A DNA stretch of 64,000 nt from Crocodylus rhombifer (taxonomy: Eukaryota > Chordata > Crocodylia > Crocodylidae). Of the stretch, positions 21,546 to 33,099 are shown piece by piece (positions within the stretch are counted from its first letter, which is position 1; each line of letters begins with the position of its first letter). The translations under genes and the position numbers were made by a program. The stretch lies in assembly GCA_038503035.1 (NCBI GenBank), contig JAVSML010025210.1, positions 460,044-524,043 on the forward strand, given 5' to 3'. The notes below the pieces were generated by a model, which was not told where the DNA came from, searched no databases, and was given only the letters and a program-made list of their open reading frames with translations.

Positions 21546-23454
21546 CCCAAAGACTCAAAACCCCTGCTGCTCCTGCTGGGTCCCCGCACCTAGCTCCTAT
21601 TGCTGGGTGGCACAGGGCTGCTTCTGCCCTGTGCATGCACTCCACTCCTGCAGCTGGGTGGTGAGGGCTGTTCTAGCCCGGCTTTTACAGCCGGGCAGTG
21701 CAGGGCTGCTTCTGATACAGCACAGACTTTGCCTTCACCTGTAAGTCTGCACCTGGGGCAGGTACTCCTCTCATCCCCCTCCCCTGTCATGTTACTGATT
21801 GCTGCCGGGAATTCTGGAATGACAAACTTAACTAACTCTTTGACTCCATAAATTTTATGCTCAGCTGTCTTAGGCTGTTTCCTGAATCGCCAGTGCCACC
21901 CCCTTTTCTGCCACATGAGCTACTCTCAACATTTTGGATGGAAATTGTTGGTTCGTGATTGCCAGGAACATCTGATGACAGTGGGTCAGTACAGACCCTG
22001 ACTCCCTGCTGGAAAGAACCGTGCTCCTGTGGAAAACAATGGCTTTTCTTTTGGTAGGGAAAGTAGCTCTTAGCTCTGAGTTCAGTGCTCTCAGCGTGAC
22101 ACCCAAATCCTCAGTTTTGCTAACAGTACAGAAATCAGACATCAAGTTGACAAAAGAGAAACCTAAGTGTTCTGACTGCATGGTTGCTACGGAGCTGCCG
22201 AAACAGGGAAACATGTGGTTTCATGACATTGTCAAAATAATAAAACACCTGTGCTGACAAATCACAAAACTGTGTCAAAAAGTGAGCAGCTCGCCCACAA
22301 GGCAGATGCTCAGTGCAACCCACCTAATCCTTAACCACAACAAGATACAACAAATACAATATCAGCTCGTTAGCACAAAGCATGCAAGATCTATTAACCA
22401 CAGGTAAGAAACCACTTAGCCAATCACAGTAAGGGTTAATCGAAATTTGGTTCTAAATTCCGCTTGAATGCGAATAAATTTGAGGCAAAATTTGAGCAAA
22501 ATGTGCAGCTCTTTGGGTTCCCGTAGAAGTGTACTACTGGGGGAACAGATGACTTGAGAAGCTTTGCGGGTGCTGCAGAACCAACAGCTCAGCTGATCTG
22601 CTCCAAGCATCATCTTTAGAAATTGTGCATAAGAAGTAACAAGGCTTAAACATGCTATACTAGATTTTGTGAGTATACTCTAAGTTATTCTTTCTCTCTT
22701 AAATAAAACAAAGCTTGCCTTAGAGATCTGCATATCTACTTTAAGTAACTCATCCACTTGACCCATTACGGGTACAACACACATACCATGCAGTTTGCTG
22801 GGTGAAGAATAGGCGATAAAACCTTTAGGACCACGGTTGCCTACATCAGCTCCATACAAGCATACTGTGGCACTTGGCTTCTTTAGTGGTGAGCTTCAGC
22901 CTGCTTACGTAACTTCCCCACTGCACTGGGGACTGAAAGTTGTTGTAAATCCAAATAACAAGGTCTCACAAAGTACTAGCCCTTGCTTCTTGGCAACTTT
23001 GCCTCATGTTCAAAACACTGAAGCAAACCAAGGAACAACTGACTGACACGAAACAGCAATCCAGTCTCACCCCTTCATGGGAGCACAGCAGCAGGCCTGT
23101 TCTCACCAAAGGCCCAGGTACGGGGTTGATCCCTACAAGGCAGGCTGAGGGTTAAATCACACAGGCTTTTTGAGACCAAGCAAGGAACAAGCCCCAAAGC
23201 AGAGGCAATTTACGGTGAGATTCTTTTAACCCAAAGGCTCCAGCATAAGCACTTCAAATCCTTAGTATCACACAGGGAGGCTGGCTTGGCTACAACCACT
23301 TACGGCTTTCTGAGCCAAACCTGGGACTCCCAAGACAGCACACTTTGATACAGAGTGTGGCATTCATGCTGTCTGCCTTAACGAGCAGTTCATGTTGCAC
23401 AGAGAACAGTAATTAAAGAGGGAGAGGGAGGATCATGTAGCAGTAAAGAAACTA
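21546..23454. other. Unannotated intergenic sequence
   Basis: Contains only short open frames without motifs. No splice-flanked exon or confident repeat was seen. Confidence 0.3.
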
Positions 23455-23590
23455 GCCAGAGTCATAAAGACATGATTCAGTACCTTGCTCTGCCACCAAC
23501 TCTCTATGTAACCTTGGGCAAGTCATTTAATCTCTCTGAGCTTAGTTTCACATCCACACAATGGGGACAACAAGCCTGCCCTGCCCCCAA
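23455..23590 (+). mobile_element. MIR-type SINE fragment
   Basis: 'gctctgccaccaactctcta', 'ccttgggcaagtcattta' and 'caatggggacaac' follow the order and spacing of the MIR core and LINE2-like tail. MIR/CORE-SINEs are ancient amniote repeats. The tRNA-like head is poorly preserved. Confidence 0.75.
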
Positions 23591-24800
23591 GTATGCTGTA
23601 GTTTCACATGACATTAGACTGAGAACTGTGGAGGCCATTGGTCAATGTGTCAAACAGCCTCAGGAGAAGGGTGGCATGTCTGAACGTGCTTTGGCTAATT
23701 GTGGCAGGAAGTCCTAATCCTCCCACTGATTTCTGTCCTGGCTTGTAAGCATGCACCCATACAGGCTGACTGGGAGACAGCTTGATTGCCTCCAGCTGAA
23801 GGGCAGGGCAGAGCGATTATGAGGGCAGGAGGAAAGGCAGAGAAGCAACACAGCACTCCATGAAGCCTCAGTCAGCAAGCTGTGGGGAGCACCAACAGCC
23901 CTGGCTATCTGCTGAGCATCCTAGGGACAGACCCCTTGCAGCCAGATGCAGAAGGAGCTCTCAGGGCCTGTCTCTGTGAAGTTGCTAGATGCCCAGGTCA
24001 GGTTGTGCTCCAGGCACACAGAGGAAGCAGAGGGGCTCTAGAGGCAGCTTTGTATGGCGGGAGCTTGGAGGTCAGCACAGAACTGGCTGCTGAGAGAACA
24101 TAGAGGAAAAGGTCTTACCTGGAAGAACAGAGCAGCTGAACACTGGGAGCTTGGTCCACTGGGGACCCTTCAACAGGACCGCCTCCAAGGTGTGCCTGAG
24201 AATGAAGTCTGCTTTCTCTCTGCTCAGAACGCTCTCCTGGCAAGAAGTGAGCAGGAGAGAGAGCTGGGAAGGGGAAGGGACAGCGGACTCACAAGTGTTT
24301 GCATCACTTTCCTTCTAGTGCTTGCAACATTTTCAAGAGGTGCATTCTCGAAGCCCCACCCAGATCAGATTCCAGGTATTACACGTAATGAATCTGGGAA
24401 CTTGGCAATAATTCCTACAACCATTTAGTCTTTCCAGCAATTGTTAAGGAATGCAGAAACTGCTGCGGAGCCAAGTGTTGTGTGTGTTGTTCCCACCACC
24501 GCCCCCAGCAAAGGGGTTGTGCAAAGACAGGGCATAAATAGCATTTTGCAGATTAGACACTGGATGCGTACTGTAGTTGCTATTTGTATTTACTAGTTGC
24601 ACTGCAGTCGCACCTCTGAGAGAGCGCTGAAGGGTTAAGCTCTATCAGCAGGGCACTATGCATGTTCGTAACAAAGTCTGACCTGCTGTGGAAGGTCTTA
24701 AGTAGTGTATTGTAGAGCCAACCAAGCTGTCATTAACATGTCACAATTATGATCAGTAGCAACAGGAACCAAAGAACTAGCTGAAGCACAGCCAAACCCC
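23591..24800. other. Unannotated intergenic sequence
   Basis: The open frame at 24054-24428 has no recognisable domain. No repeat could be named. Confidence 0.3.
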
Positions 24801-24804
24801 AAGT

Positions 24805-24910
24805 ACTATGACCCCAGCTGACTTCCTGCCCTTTGGTCAGGAGGCTGGACTGGATGACCTCCCGAGGTCCCTTCCAGCCCCTAATGTCTATGAAATCTAT
24901 GAAATCTACT
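24805..24910 (+). mobile_element. CR1 3' tail
   Basis: About 100 bases of CR1 3' UTR, nearly identical to 21447-21545 ('ccagctgacttcctgccctt', 'gaggtcccttccagccc'), ending in three 'atctatgaa'-type units. It is an extreme 5' truncation. Confidence 0.9.
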
Positions 24911-25267
24911 TGACCCAGTATGGATCTGAGGACAAGTCACTTCTTTGGGCCTCCCCTTTCCCTTCCATAGATTAAGGTTGAGGAGAGTCCCTTGCTGTAA
25001 GGGGTAGCAGCAAAAGATGACCCATTGCTGTCTGTAGGAGCCTTTGGGATCCTGCCTACAGAAAAGCAAAGTGTTAGGATTGATCAAGCTTTTGAAGCTG
25101 GACTCCTGAGACACGACCAGACTGCTAGTGACTAGCCTGCAGATGGATTCCTGGTTTCTGTCAGTTACTTTTCTTCACACACTTGTGTCTGGTGTGATTG
25201 ACATCACTTGTCCCACCCCGCCGCATTGGATCATCTTGCTATAACAGCTGGGCAGCCTGTGAAGCTG

Positions 25268-26628
25268 GGCAGCCTGGTGAGGTGCCGGAGGACTGGAAGA
25301 GGGCCAATGTGGTCCCTATCTTCAAAAAGGGAAAAAAAGAGGACCCGGGAAATTACAGGCCAGTTAGTCTTACCTCAATCCCGGGTAAGCTCTTTGAAAA
25401 AATTATCCTGGCACACATCCAGGAGGGCCTTGCGGGGGAATGCATGCTCAGGGGCAACCATCATGGGTTCATCAGTGGCAGGTCTTGTCAGACCAACCTG
25501 GTGGCCTTTTACGATCAGGTCACCAAATCATTAGACGCAGGGGTTGCTGTGGATGTAGTCTTTCTGGACTTCCGGAAGGCTTTCGACACTGTCTCTCACC
25601 CTGTCCTCATCAAAAAGCTGGGAGACTGTGGTGTCGATGCCCACACAGTCAAATGGGTCGCTAACTGGTTGGAGGGCTGCACCCAGAGGGTGGTAGTGGA
25701 TGGGTTCTTCTCGACCTGGAAGGACGTGGGCAGTGGGGTTCTGCAGGGCTCGGTCCTCGGGCCCGCACTGTTCAACATCTTCATCAGTGACTTGGATGAG
25801 GGGGTAGAAAGCACCCTGTTCAAGTTTGCTGATGACACTAAGATGTGGGGGGATGTGGGTGCACTAGAAGGGTGCAATAGGCTACAAGCTGACCTTGACA
25901 GGTTGCAACGGTGGGCGGATGAGAATAGGATGGGGTTTAACACTGATAAGTGCAAGGTGTTGCACATGGGGAGGAAGAACCGGCACCACACTTACAGGTT
26001 GGGGAACTCCCCTCTTGCCAGCACGGAGACGGAAAAGGATCTTGGAGTCGTCATTGACTCCACGATGAACATGGGCCGGCAGTGTGGGGAGGCAGTCAAG
26101 AAGGCCAACCGTACCCTGTCATGCATCCACAGATGCATCTCGAGCAGGTCCAGGGAGGTGATCCTCGCCCTCTATGCGGCACTGGTCAGGCCGCAGCTGG
26201 AGTACTGCGTCCAGTTCTGGGCGCCACACTTCAAGAGGGACGTGGACGATATGGAAAGAGTCCAGAGGAGGGCCACTCGTATGATCAGAGGTCAGCAGGG
26301 CAGGCCTTATGAGGACAGGCTACGGGACCTGAACCTGTTTAGCCTCCACAAGAGAAGGTTAAGGGGGGACCTTGTGGCCTGCTACAAACTGGTCAGGGGG
26401 GATCAGCAGGTACTGGGGGAGTCCCTGTTCCCCCGTGTGCTGCCAGGAGTGACCAGGAATAACGGTCACAAGCTGGCGGAGGGTAGGTTTAGATTAGATA
26501 TTAGGAGGCGCTACTTCACAGTCAGGGCGGCTAGGGCCTGGAACCGGCTTCCAGGGGAAGTGGTGCAGGCTCCTAGCCTGGGGGTTTTTAAAAGGAAGTT
26601 AGATGAGCACCTTGCGGGGGTCATCTGA
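25268..26628 (+). CDS. CR1 ORF2 fragment, open reverse-transcriptase frame
   Basis: The open frame covers 'NVVPIFKKGKKEDPGNYRPV', 'DVVFLDFRKAFDTVSH', 'GVLQGSVLGPALFNIF' (usual GVPQGS, here with Leu for Pro) and the catalytic 'KFADDTKMWG'. The C-terminal domain ends 'FKRKLDEHLAGVI'. The endonuclease is absent and there is no own promoter, so it cannot act autonomously. Upstream codons from 25198 to about 25267 are flanking DNA that happens to be open. Confidence 0.9.
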
Positions 26629-26715
26629 CCCCGGTGCTCTTTCCTGCCAAGGCAGGGGGTCGGACTAGATGATCTACCTAGGTCCCTTCCGACTCTAGCT
26701 ACTATGAAACTATGA
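25268..26715 (+). mobile_element. CR1 LINE, reverse transcriptase to 3' end
   Basis: Begins within ORF2 at about 'ggtgaggtgccggaggactg' and runs to the tail 'ctactatgaaactatgaag'. It is 5' truncated, with an uninterrupted frame through the reverse transcriptase. It is the same type as the fragments at 8839-9110 and 15062-15742. Confidence 0.95.
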
Positions 26716-27930
26716 AGCATGCACACATCCCAGCTCAAAAAGGATCCGTTCAGCTGTGCTGAGGCGGGGCTTTTTTCCTTAGTCATGGACAATTTCTGCT
26801 CTGGAATCACATTGCTGACCTCAAGCATGTTTCTCAAAATTCCTGTGAAATGTTGTGGATTACACCATGTTTGAATCACAGGAAAACTGTTCAGCTCTGT
26901 CTCTCAGATGTAACAACAGACCACAAATTCCTGCAGTTGACTTACTCAGGATAGGCGCATAGGAACTTTTTATATATTTTGCAGTGAGAACTGTTTCTAA
27001 AGGAGAAAAGTGCTCAGGTTTGTGGGACTGTGTGCATGCACATGTGTACACACACACACACTTGTAGCTGAGAAAAGAAACTTAAGAAACTTGCTTGTTT
27101 GCCCATCCCATCATTCCACTGAACATACATGTAAGGCACACAGTGGAATCACTAATATTTATGGAAATCTTTCTTAAGTCTCCAAAGTGAATAACAATGT
27201 CAATTTAGCCCAGATCTATTCACAAACTTGTATCAGTTTAACTACCAATATCATTTCAAACCATGTTACTTAAACCACAGTTGCATGGTATGCACTTATC
27301 AGTTTAAAGTTTAATCTCCCTTACAGCACTTCAGCTTGATATTGTAATTTACAGGGGGTAATTAAACTCATTCAAGGGTATGGGCATATGAACAGGTCAG
27401 CACAATGAACAGTAAAGTGGCATGTACAGTGCCTCAGCTGTGTGTAGGAAATCTGTGTGCATGGTGACACCACAGCAATTATAAAATGAATTATCATCAA
27501 TTAAGCGAGTTATATGAAGTTAGATAGCAGTCAGCAAGATTTTGCAGAAGTGGGCTGGATCAACTCATCTTGGATCCAGTGTGGACCAGTGAGGATCAAT
27601 GCTTCTGAATCGGCTGCTGCCAGTGCCATTGTGGCAGCTGCCCCTGGAGTAAAATGAGGCACATGGGCAGTTACTGGGGAGAAGCTAATCCACTGTGATT
27701 TCCCATTCAAGTTTCCTTCTGTAACAGGGCAGTCTGTCCCTTAAAGAGGGAACAGTCAGCCATGCTGAAAGGGCTCAGCTGTGAGGCATTTGGATAGGCA
27801 AAGAGTGTTCTGCTAGGAGTTTTAAAAAGCTCCCAGGAGTGGAGGAAGCAAGCTGTGAGTAGGGGCCAGGCTGCTGTTCTGGGACCAAAGCCAAACAATT
27901 CCCCTCTAGTGTATTTGACATATTCATTAA
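26716..27930. other. Unannotated intergenic sequence
   Basis: Holds a short (CA)n run at about 27046-27061. No gene or named repeat. Confidence 0.3.
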
Positions 27931-28310
27931 TGCACTTTAGGTAATGCACATTAAATCTAGTACCTCCAGGCTTTTTTACATGTGTAAGCTCCGCTGCACT
28001 GGGTGCTTTGAAAAGCACTCGGTACTGTGCCACATGCAGTTGTGTAAATGGTGAAATGTGGGTCAGCATGAAGAAAATGGTGGCAGTGCACTTTTGAACT
28101 AAAACACCTCGGAGGTGCTTTAGCTCAAAAGCGCACCACTGCTATTTTCTGCACACTGACGCAGATTTCACCACTTATACAATGGCACAGTACAGTACAT
28201 ATCAGCATGCATGCAGAGCAAACTTGATTAATTGAGTCTGCTCAAAGTGGCGGATCTCTGACGCGGTGCAGGACAGAAAGGCATGTGTATAAATGCCCTC
28301 CATTGTGACA
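27931..28310. mobile_element. Palindromic MITE-like element
   Basis: The core 28035-28200 is a near-perfect hairpin: 'gcagtgcacttttgaactaa' meets 'ttagctcaaaagcgcaccac', and 'tgtgtaaatggtgaaat' meets 'atttcaccacttatacaa'. The same sequence occurs at 57190-57470. Outer parts ('gattaattgagtctgctc') match the copies at 5521 and 8730. Non-coding. Confidence 0.6.
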
Positions 28311-28341
28311 TACTAGAAAAACGTGCATTAGCCTGTTTTAA

Positions 28342-29830
28342 GCTAGGGACAGATATTCAGTCTTTGAATTGATTCAATCTTTGCAGGTTAGTCAAATCTA
28401 GGTAGGCTGAACCAGTTTGTAAGCATACAGATATCCCCTTTGAACTGAAGAAATGCACACACATGCCTGCATTGGCTCAGGCTAGAAGCCAGGGGACTCT
28501 AGACCAGCCCTCCCTTCCCTTCTATAGCGCTGAGCTGAGGGAGGGCATGACTAGGCCCCAGGAGGATGCTCTTATTAGGGAGGGGTTTAAACGCCTACCC
28601 TGCCTGCACCCTCCCAGGCTTTTCCCCTTCTTGCTGCTCAAGGGGTGGGAGTGTTGCCAGCCCCCAGCCCCAGGCTAGCACTCTGAGGCAAAGGTAGGGA
28701 AGTGCAGTGCATACATTTGTTGATAATACTGAGCTTTTTAATCTCCCTCTCCCTATCTGCAAATCTGACAGGGCTGCAAACCATCAGCGGGCTGATAAAA
28801 CCACAGGGTTTTTGTTGCTTGAGCAGAGAGGAAGCCAGGCAGATCCTGTGGTGCCTGCAGTCTCCCCCACAGTTCTGGCTAAGGAGGATAGAGGCAGGGA
28901 ATTCTGATTTAACTTAAACCAGGAAGGGGGCTGAGAGAGATATTGCATAAACCGGTTTGATCCAAATCAGTTAAGTCTGATACTACATTCAACCAGGTTT
29001 ACCTACTGGCTGGGAAATGACCCTCTCAGCAGCACAGAAGTAGAAAGGGATCTCAGAGTCATAATGGACTCCAACATGAACATAAGTCGTCAGTGTGACA
29101 AAATCATCAGCAAAGCTAACCGCACTTTATCGTGCATCAGCAGATGTGTGACAAAAAAAACCAAGGAGGTGATACTTCCCCTCTATGCAGCATTGGTTAG
29201 ACAGCAGTTGGAGTACTGTGTGCAGTTTTGGGCGCCATACTTTAAGAAGTATGTGGACAACCTCAAGAGGGTCCAGAGGAGGGCCACTTATATGGTTAAG
29301 GGTTTACAGGCCAAACCCTATTTGGAGAGACTAAGGGACCTGGACCACTTCAGCCTCTGCTGAGAGATGATCTTGTGGCTGCCTACAAATTCATTAGGAG
29401 GGTGCAGCAAGGGATCGGAGATGCTCTGTTCACCAGGGCGCCTCTTGGGGTAAAAAGGAACCATGGGCACAAACTGACAGAGAGCAGATTTAGGCTAGAC
29501 ATCAGGAAAAATTTCTTCACAGTAAAGGTGGCCAAAATTTGGAATGGGTTTCCAAGAGAGGTGGTGCTCTCCCTTACCTTGGGGTCTTTAAGAGAAGGCT
29601 GGATAGGCATCTGGTGGGGGTCATCTGACCCCAGTGCTCTTTCCTGCCCATTGCAGGGGGTCAGACTCGATGATCTGTTGAGGTCCCTTCTGACCCCAGC
29701 ATCTATGAATCTTAAACCAGTTTCAGCCTTTCAGAAACTGGTTAATGTGCCCTGAACTTACATTTTGTTACAGGGTTAAACCAGTTTCTGATCACTTAAA
29801 CTGGTTTGTGTGTAATGTCTGTCCTTAGCT
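28342..29830. mobile_element. Non-autonomous DNA element split by a CR1
   Basis: The ends are inverted: 'gctagggacagatattcag' at about 28342 and the complement of 'tgtaatgtctgtccttagc' at about 29811-29829. Internal 'ccagttt...aactggtt' motifs appear on both sides. A CR1 at 29010-29715 sits inside. No transposase, and the superfamily is unclear. Confidence 0.45.
29010..29715 (+). mobile_element. CR1 3' fragment
   Basis: Encodes 'VIMDSNMNISRQCDKIISKA' (about 29060), 'ILPLYAALVRQQLEYCVQFW' and the C-terminal 'GHKLTESRFRLDIRKNFFTV', with a frameshift near 29362, then the CR1 tail 'gaggtcccttctgaccccag'. Moderately diverged. Confidence 0.9.
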
Positions 29831-30770
29831 TTAATGTGCATTAGCTAAAGAGCATGTTTTTTTTGTGATGCTTTAATCTGCATTAAAATAGGCTAATGTG
29901 CATTAAAGTGCACTGTAGACATGCCCCTAGTGCCCAGGACAGTCCAGGAGAGTTTAGTTTTGTGTGCTGGTTGCTTTGTTTGTTGCTTAAAGATGGTGTT
30001 TTATTTGGGAGGACAGGCTGAGGAGTTCCTCATGAAAGAAAAACACACCTGAGGAAGTCAGCAGGCTAAACAACTGACTTACAGATGTTGGAGAATGAGG
30101 GAGGCTTTAGCCATAAGCCACTAGAAATTGATTTTGGGGCTGTGCTAAAATGCCTGGAATGTGCCAGAAACAGTGAATGCTCCATCAGCTCCAGCTTCAG
30201 CAACAGCGGTCTCAGAAGAAGTTGCAGGAGGAGGACCAGCATTTTATGCTCCAGTACATGTGCTTTTATACTTGTAACAGACATGGCAGGGTTGCTTACC
30301 TGATCAGAGGTGCACCACAGTGAGGCTTGTCTCTGCGGAGAAGCTGTTCTGGGTCAAAGGAAATATATCCACTCAGAGCAAAATGAAGCTGTCCCAGACA
30401 GTTTGTGAACCCCACAGGCACCCAAGTGACTATCTCTATACTAGCAGTCCACCTTTAGTGTACTATATATAGTGTTATTTTAATAGCAATTTGTATCTGC
30501 TTTACTTGCATCTTATTCTGTATATAATTGAATAGTACATAATGAAATGTTTGTAAATAATTATATTGGTGGTTGCAAAGGGTTTGTAAGTGTAAAAGGG
30601 CCCTGCTAGGAGAGCTAAGTGAGGCTTATGCTACTGGGCATCCCAGAATTCCAACGCTTGGACGTGGCACGCAGGTAGTGCTGTGTGCCAGGGTAATACA
30701 CTAATGCTAGAAATCGAAGATCACAGGTGGGGGAACTGGCATGCTTAGCAGTAAATAATGATTTTGACAG
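29831..30770. other. Unannotated intergenic sequence
   Basis: The AT-rich part 30450-30600 has no feature. The Ser/Cys-rich open frames near 30085-30300 are weak. Confidence 0.3.
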
Positions 30771-30778
30771 AATAGGTA

Positions 30779-31536
30779 GGGCTGTGTGAAGCTTTGGGTG
30801 CTGATTCAGATTCAGAGATTCGGCCACCAAATCGAATCAGGGGACCAATTACAAGGTCCGAATTGATTTGAAGCTTTCTGAATCGATTCAGAAAGGATTT
30901 GGAGAACTTTGGCAATTTGGGCAGTCCCTGCTGGCTGCAGCAGGGAGCTGGACCTGGATTCCATGCTGGTAAGTAGGGGTGGGGGAAGGGAGGCTGGAGG
31001 AGGAGAAGGGGGAGGAGACCATGGGGGGATCCCTGCCAGGCCCCATCCCCCTCCCCCAGCCCTGCCCCTGGCTGCTCTGCCTGCTTCAGCTCCCGGTTGT
31101 TTAAAAAAAAGCCCCACTCACTGAGTGCTGCTAGGCTGGAGGGCGATCCTCGCTGTCCCCCACTGCCCCATGCTGCAGGAACAGCAGCAAGCGGGGCAGC
31201 CTTGGTGGGGCTGGGACAGAGGGCAGGGGTCAGGGGGCTTGTGATAGCCCCCAAATGCAGCATGGGGCAGCAGGGATTGCTCCCCGCTGGGCAGGAGCTG
31301 GTGAGTCGGGGCTTTTTTTCTCAAAGAGCCAGGAGCTAGGGCCAGGCGGGGCTGGGAGAGTGGAGGGGCCTGTGTGATTTGGAGATTTGTCCGATTCAGC
31401 AGCAGCCAAATCTCCCAATCAGATTCGGCCAATTCGATTCAAGACAGTGATTCAAATCACTGAACTGAATCGCTATCCCCCGAATTGGCTGAATCCGAAT
31501 CTGAAGTTAATACTAGCCACTTTGCACAGGCCTAAT
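30779..31536. mobile_element. hAT-like MITE with GATTCG-rich arms
   Basis: An 8-base direct repeat AATAGGTA flanks it (30771-30778, 31537-31544). The termini 'gggctgtgtgaagc' and the complement of 'actttgcacaggcc' are inverted. Both arms are rich in 'gattcag/gattcgg/cgaat' repeats. The middle is GC-rich, so open frames there are spurious. No transposase. Confidence 0.65.
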
Positions 31537-31599
31537 AATAGGTATCTCTGAAACATGCTGGAATGAGGGAGGGGTGAGTGGTGGGGGCTGGAAATCAAT

Positions 31600-32030
31600 G
31601 GGATGTTGTAATATCAAGATATAATTATACAGGAATGATGGAACAGGTCATACAGGAGTGGCATTCTACATCAAAGACTGCATCGAATTACATAGGCTAG
31701 ATTTTTCAACTGATAAAAGAGGTGGCAAAGACTCTTTGGATAGAAATTTATGTTTCAGTAGGAAAAAAAAGTACATCTAGGGATATATTATTGACCCCTA
31801 GACCAGGATGACAGCAGCAACCTAGAAAGGCTAAGGAAGTTGAGAGAAGCTGCGAAAGCAGAAAACACAGTAATAATGGGTGACTTCAACTATACAAAAA
31901 TAGATTGGGCCAATCTAAAAATCAGGCCATTAGGTCGAGACCAAATTTCTTGACATTATAAAAGACTGCATCCTGGAGCAGCTAGTCCTAGAACCTACAA
32001 GAGGAAAAGCCATTCTTTACCTAGTCCTTT
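31600..32030 (+). mobile_element. LINE endonuclease fragment
   Basis: Translations in broken frames include 'GVAFYIKDCIEL', 'TVIMGDFNYTKIDWANL' (about 31867-31920, the endonuclease GDFN block) and 'LEPTRGKAIL' (about 31989-32020). An old, frameshifted CR1/L3-like copy that probably continues at 34130-34610. Confidence 0.7.
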
Positions 32031-32675
32031 AGGCGGCAGAAGGCCAGGGCTAATGGGGCTTAGCCTCCCCAAACACAGGGCAGTGTGTAGGGCCATGGGC
32101 TCTGGGTGGATGCAGCAGGGGTGCAAAGGGGTGTGTACGCAGCAGTGAGGGAGAGGGGCTGGGTCTGGGGGGGTGCCGCTTCTGCTGCTACATGCACCCC
32201 AGGAGGGCCTGGAGGGCCTGTGCCCCCAGAACTGCACGCAGGGCGAGGTCAGGTTGTCGCTGTAAGCAGGGGCCGGGGCAACGCCAGACTCTTTCCGGCA
32301 GGCGGCTGAGCCGGGCTGCACTCAGGGCAGGGAGTGGTGGCACCGGGAGGGAGGCTATGGGGGGGGTGCTGTAGCCACCCAAAAATTTGCCATAGCACCC
32401 CCCAAAACCTCCCCTTCCAGTGCTGCTGCCACGTGCCACAAGAGCAGCACGGCCCTGCCCCCTTGGGAACAGCACGGCACAGTCCTCTAGCCCCAGCCCA
32501 CAGTGGCAGCCCACACTGCCCTGCAGACAGATCCAGGGCACACACTGCCCCGTTCCCGGGGTGCCCTTCATGCTGGGCACCCCACAGATGAGTCACTTGC
32601 TGCTCCGTACCACCCCCCACCCTGGCTGTGCAGTGCCTGCTCCTGGCTCGCTCCTTCCCTCACTGCCATGGCAGG
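32031..32675. other. GC-rich non-coding block
   Basis: Strongly GC-rich with open frames on both strands, all low-complexity. It contains inverted pieces such as 'ggtgctgtagccaccc' and 'gccatagcaccccccaaa'. It looks like an insertion of an unnamed repeat into the LINE. Confidence 0.3.
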
Positions 32676-32685
32676 TGTTGAAGTA

Positions 32686-32771
32686 GATTTGTCCAGGCCC
32701 CTCTAACTTGACTATAAATTTATCCAGGCCTCTATCCGACTATAGATCAATCCAGGCCTCTAACTTAACTA
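32686..32771. repeat. Three degenerate tandem units
   Basis: A unit of about 28-31 bases, 'tccaggcctctaacttgactata'-like, occurs three times with small differences. Function unknown. Short tandem units like this are common in LTR enhancers, but no LTR could be delimited. Confidence 0.5.
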
Positions 32772-33099
32772 AGGAAAAAGAGTGAAGAAAAAAAAATGGT
32801 CTTGCTTTGTATTTTAAAATGTTTTAAGATAAGAAAAACTCTTCTGCTTATTATGACTCCATGCACAGTTCTTTTGGAACAAATATTCTTCCCTTCCTAA
32901 AAACAAAAAAAGGTGATAAGTTTTCAAAACAAAACGTGTTGCTGTTATGATTTACCCCTTTCTTTTCAAGTATGCTTTGTTTAAACAATTTTAGGTATAA
33001 AAAGGTATGTTAACTTGTAGAGTGGGGGAGTTCTGTTAGATCTCCTCCCTACGGTTGTATGGTATGGTTGCCAATAAACTCAGACTGAGTCTGTGAATT

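Noticed and set aside
30812..31432. Open frames of 101-172 codons in the GC-rich block
   Set aside because: They fall inside a flanked MITE, are low-complexity and open on both strands.
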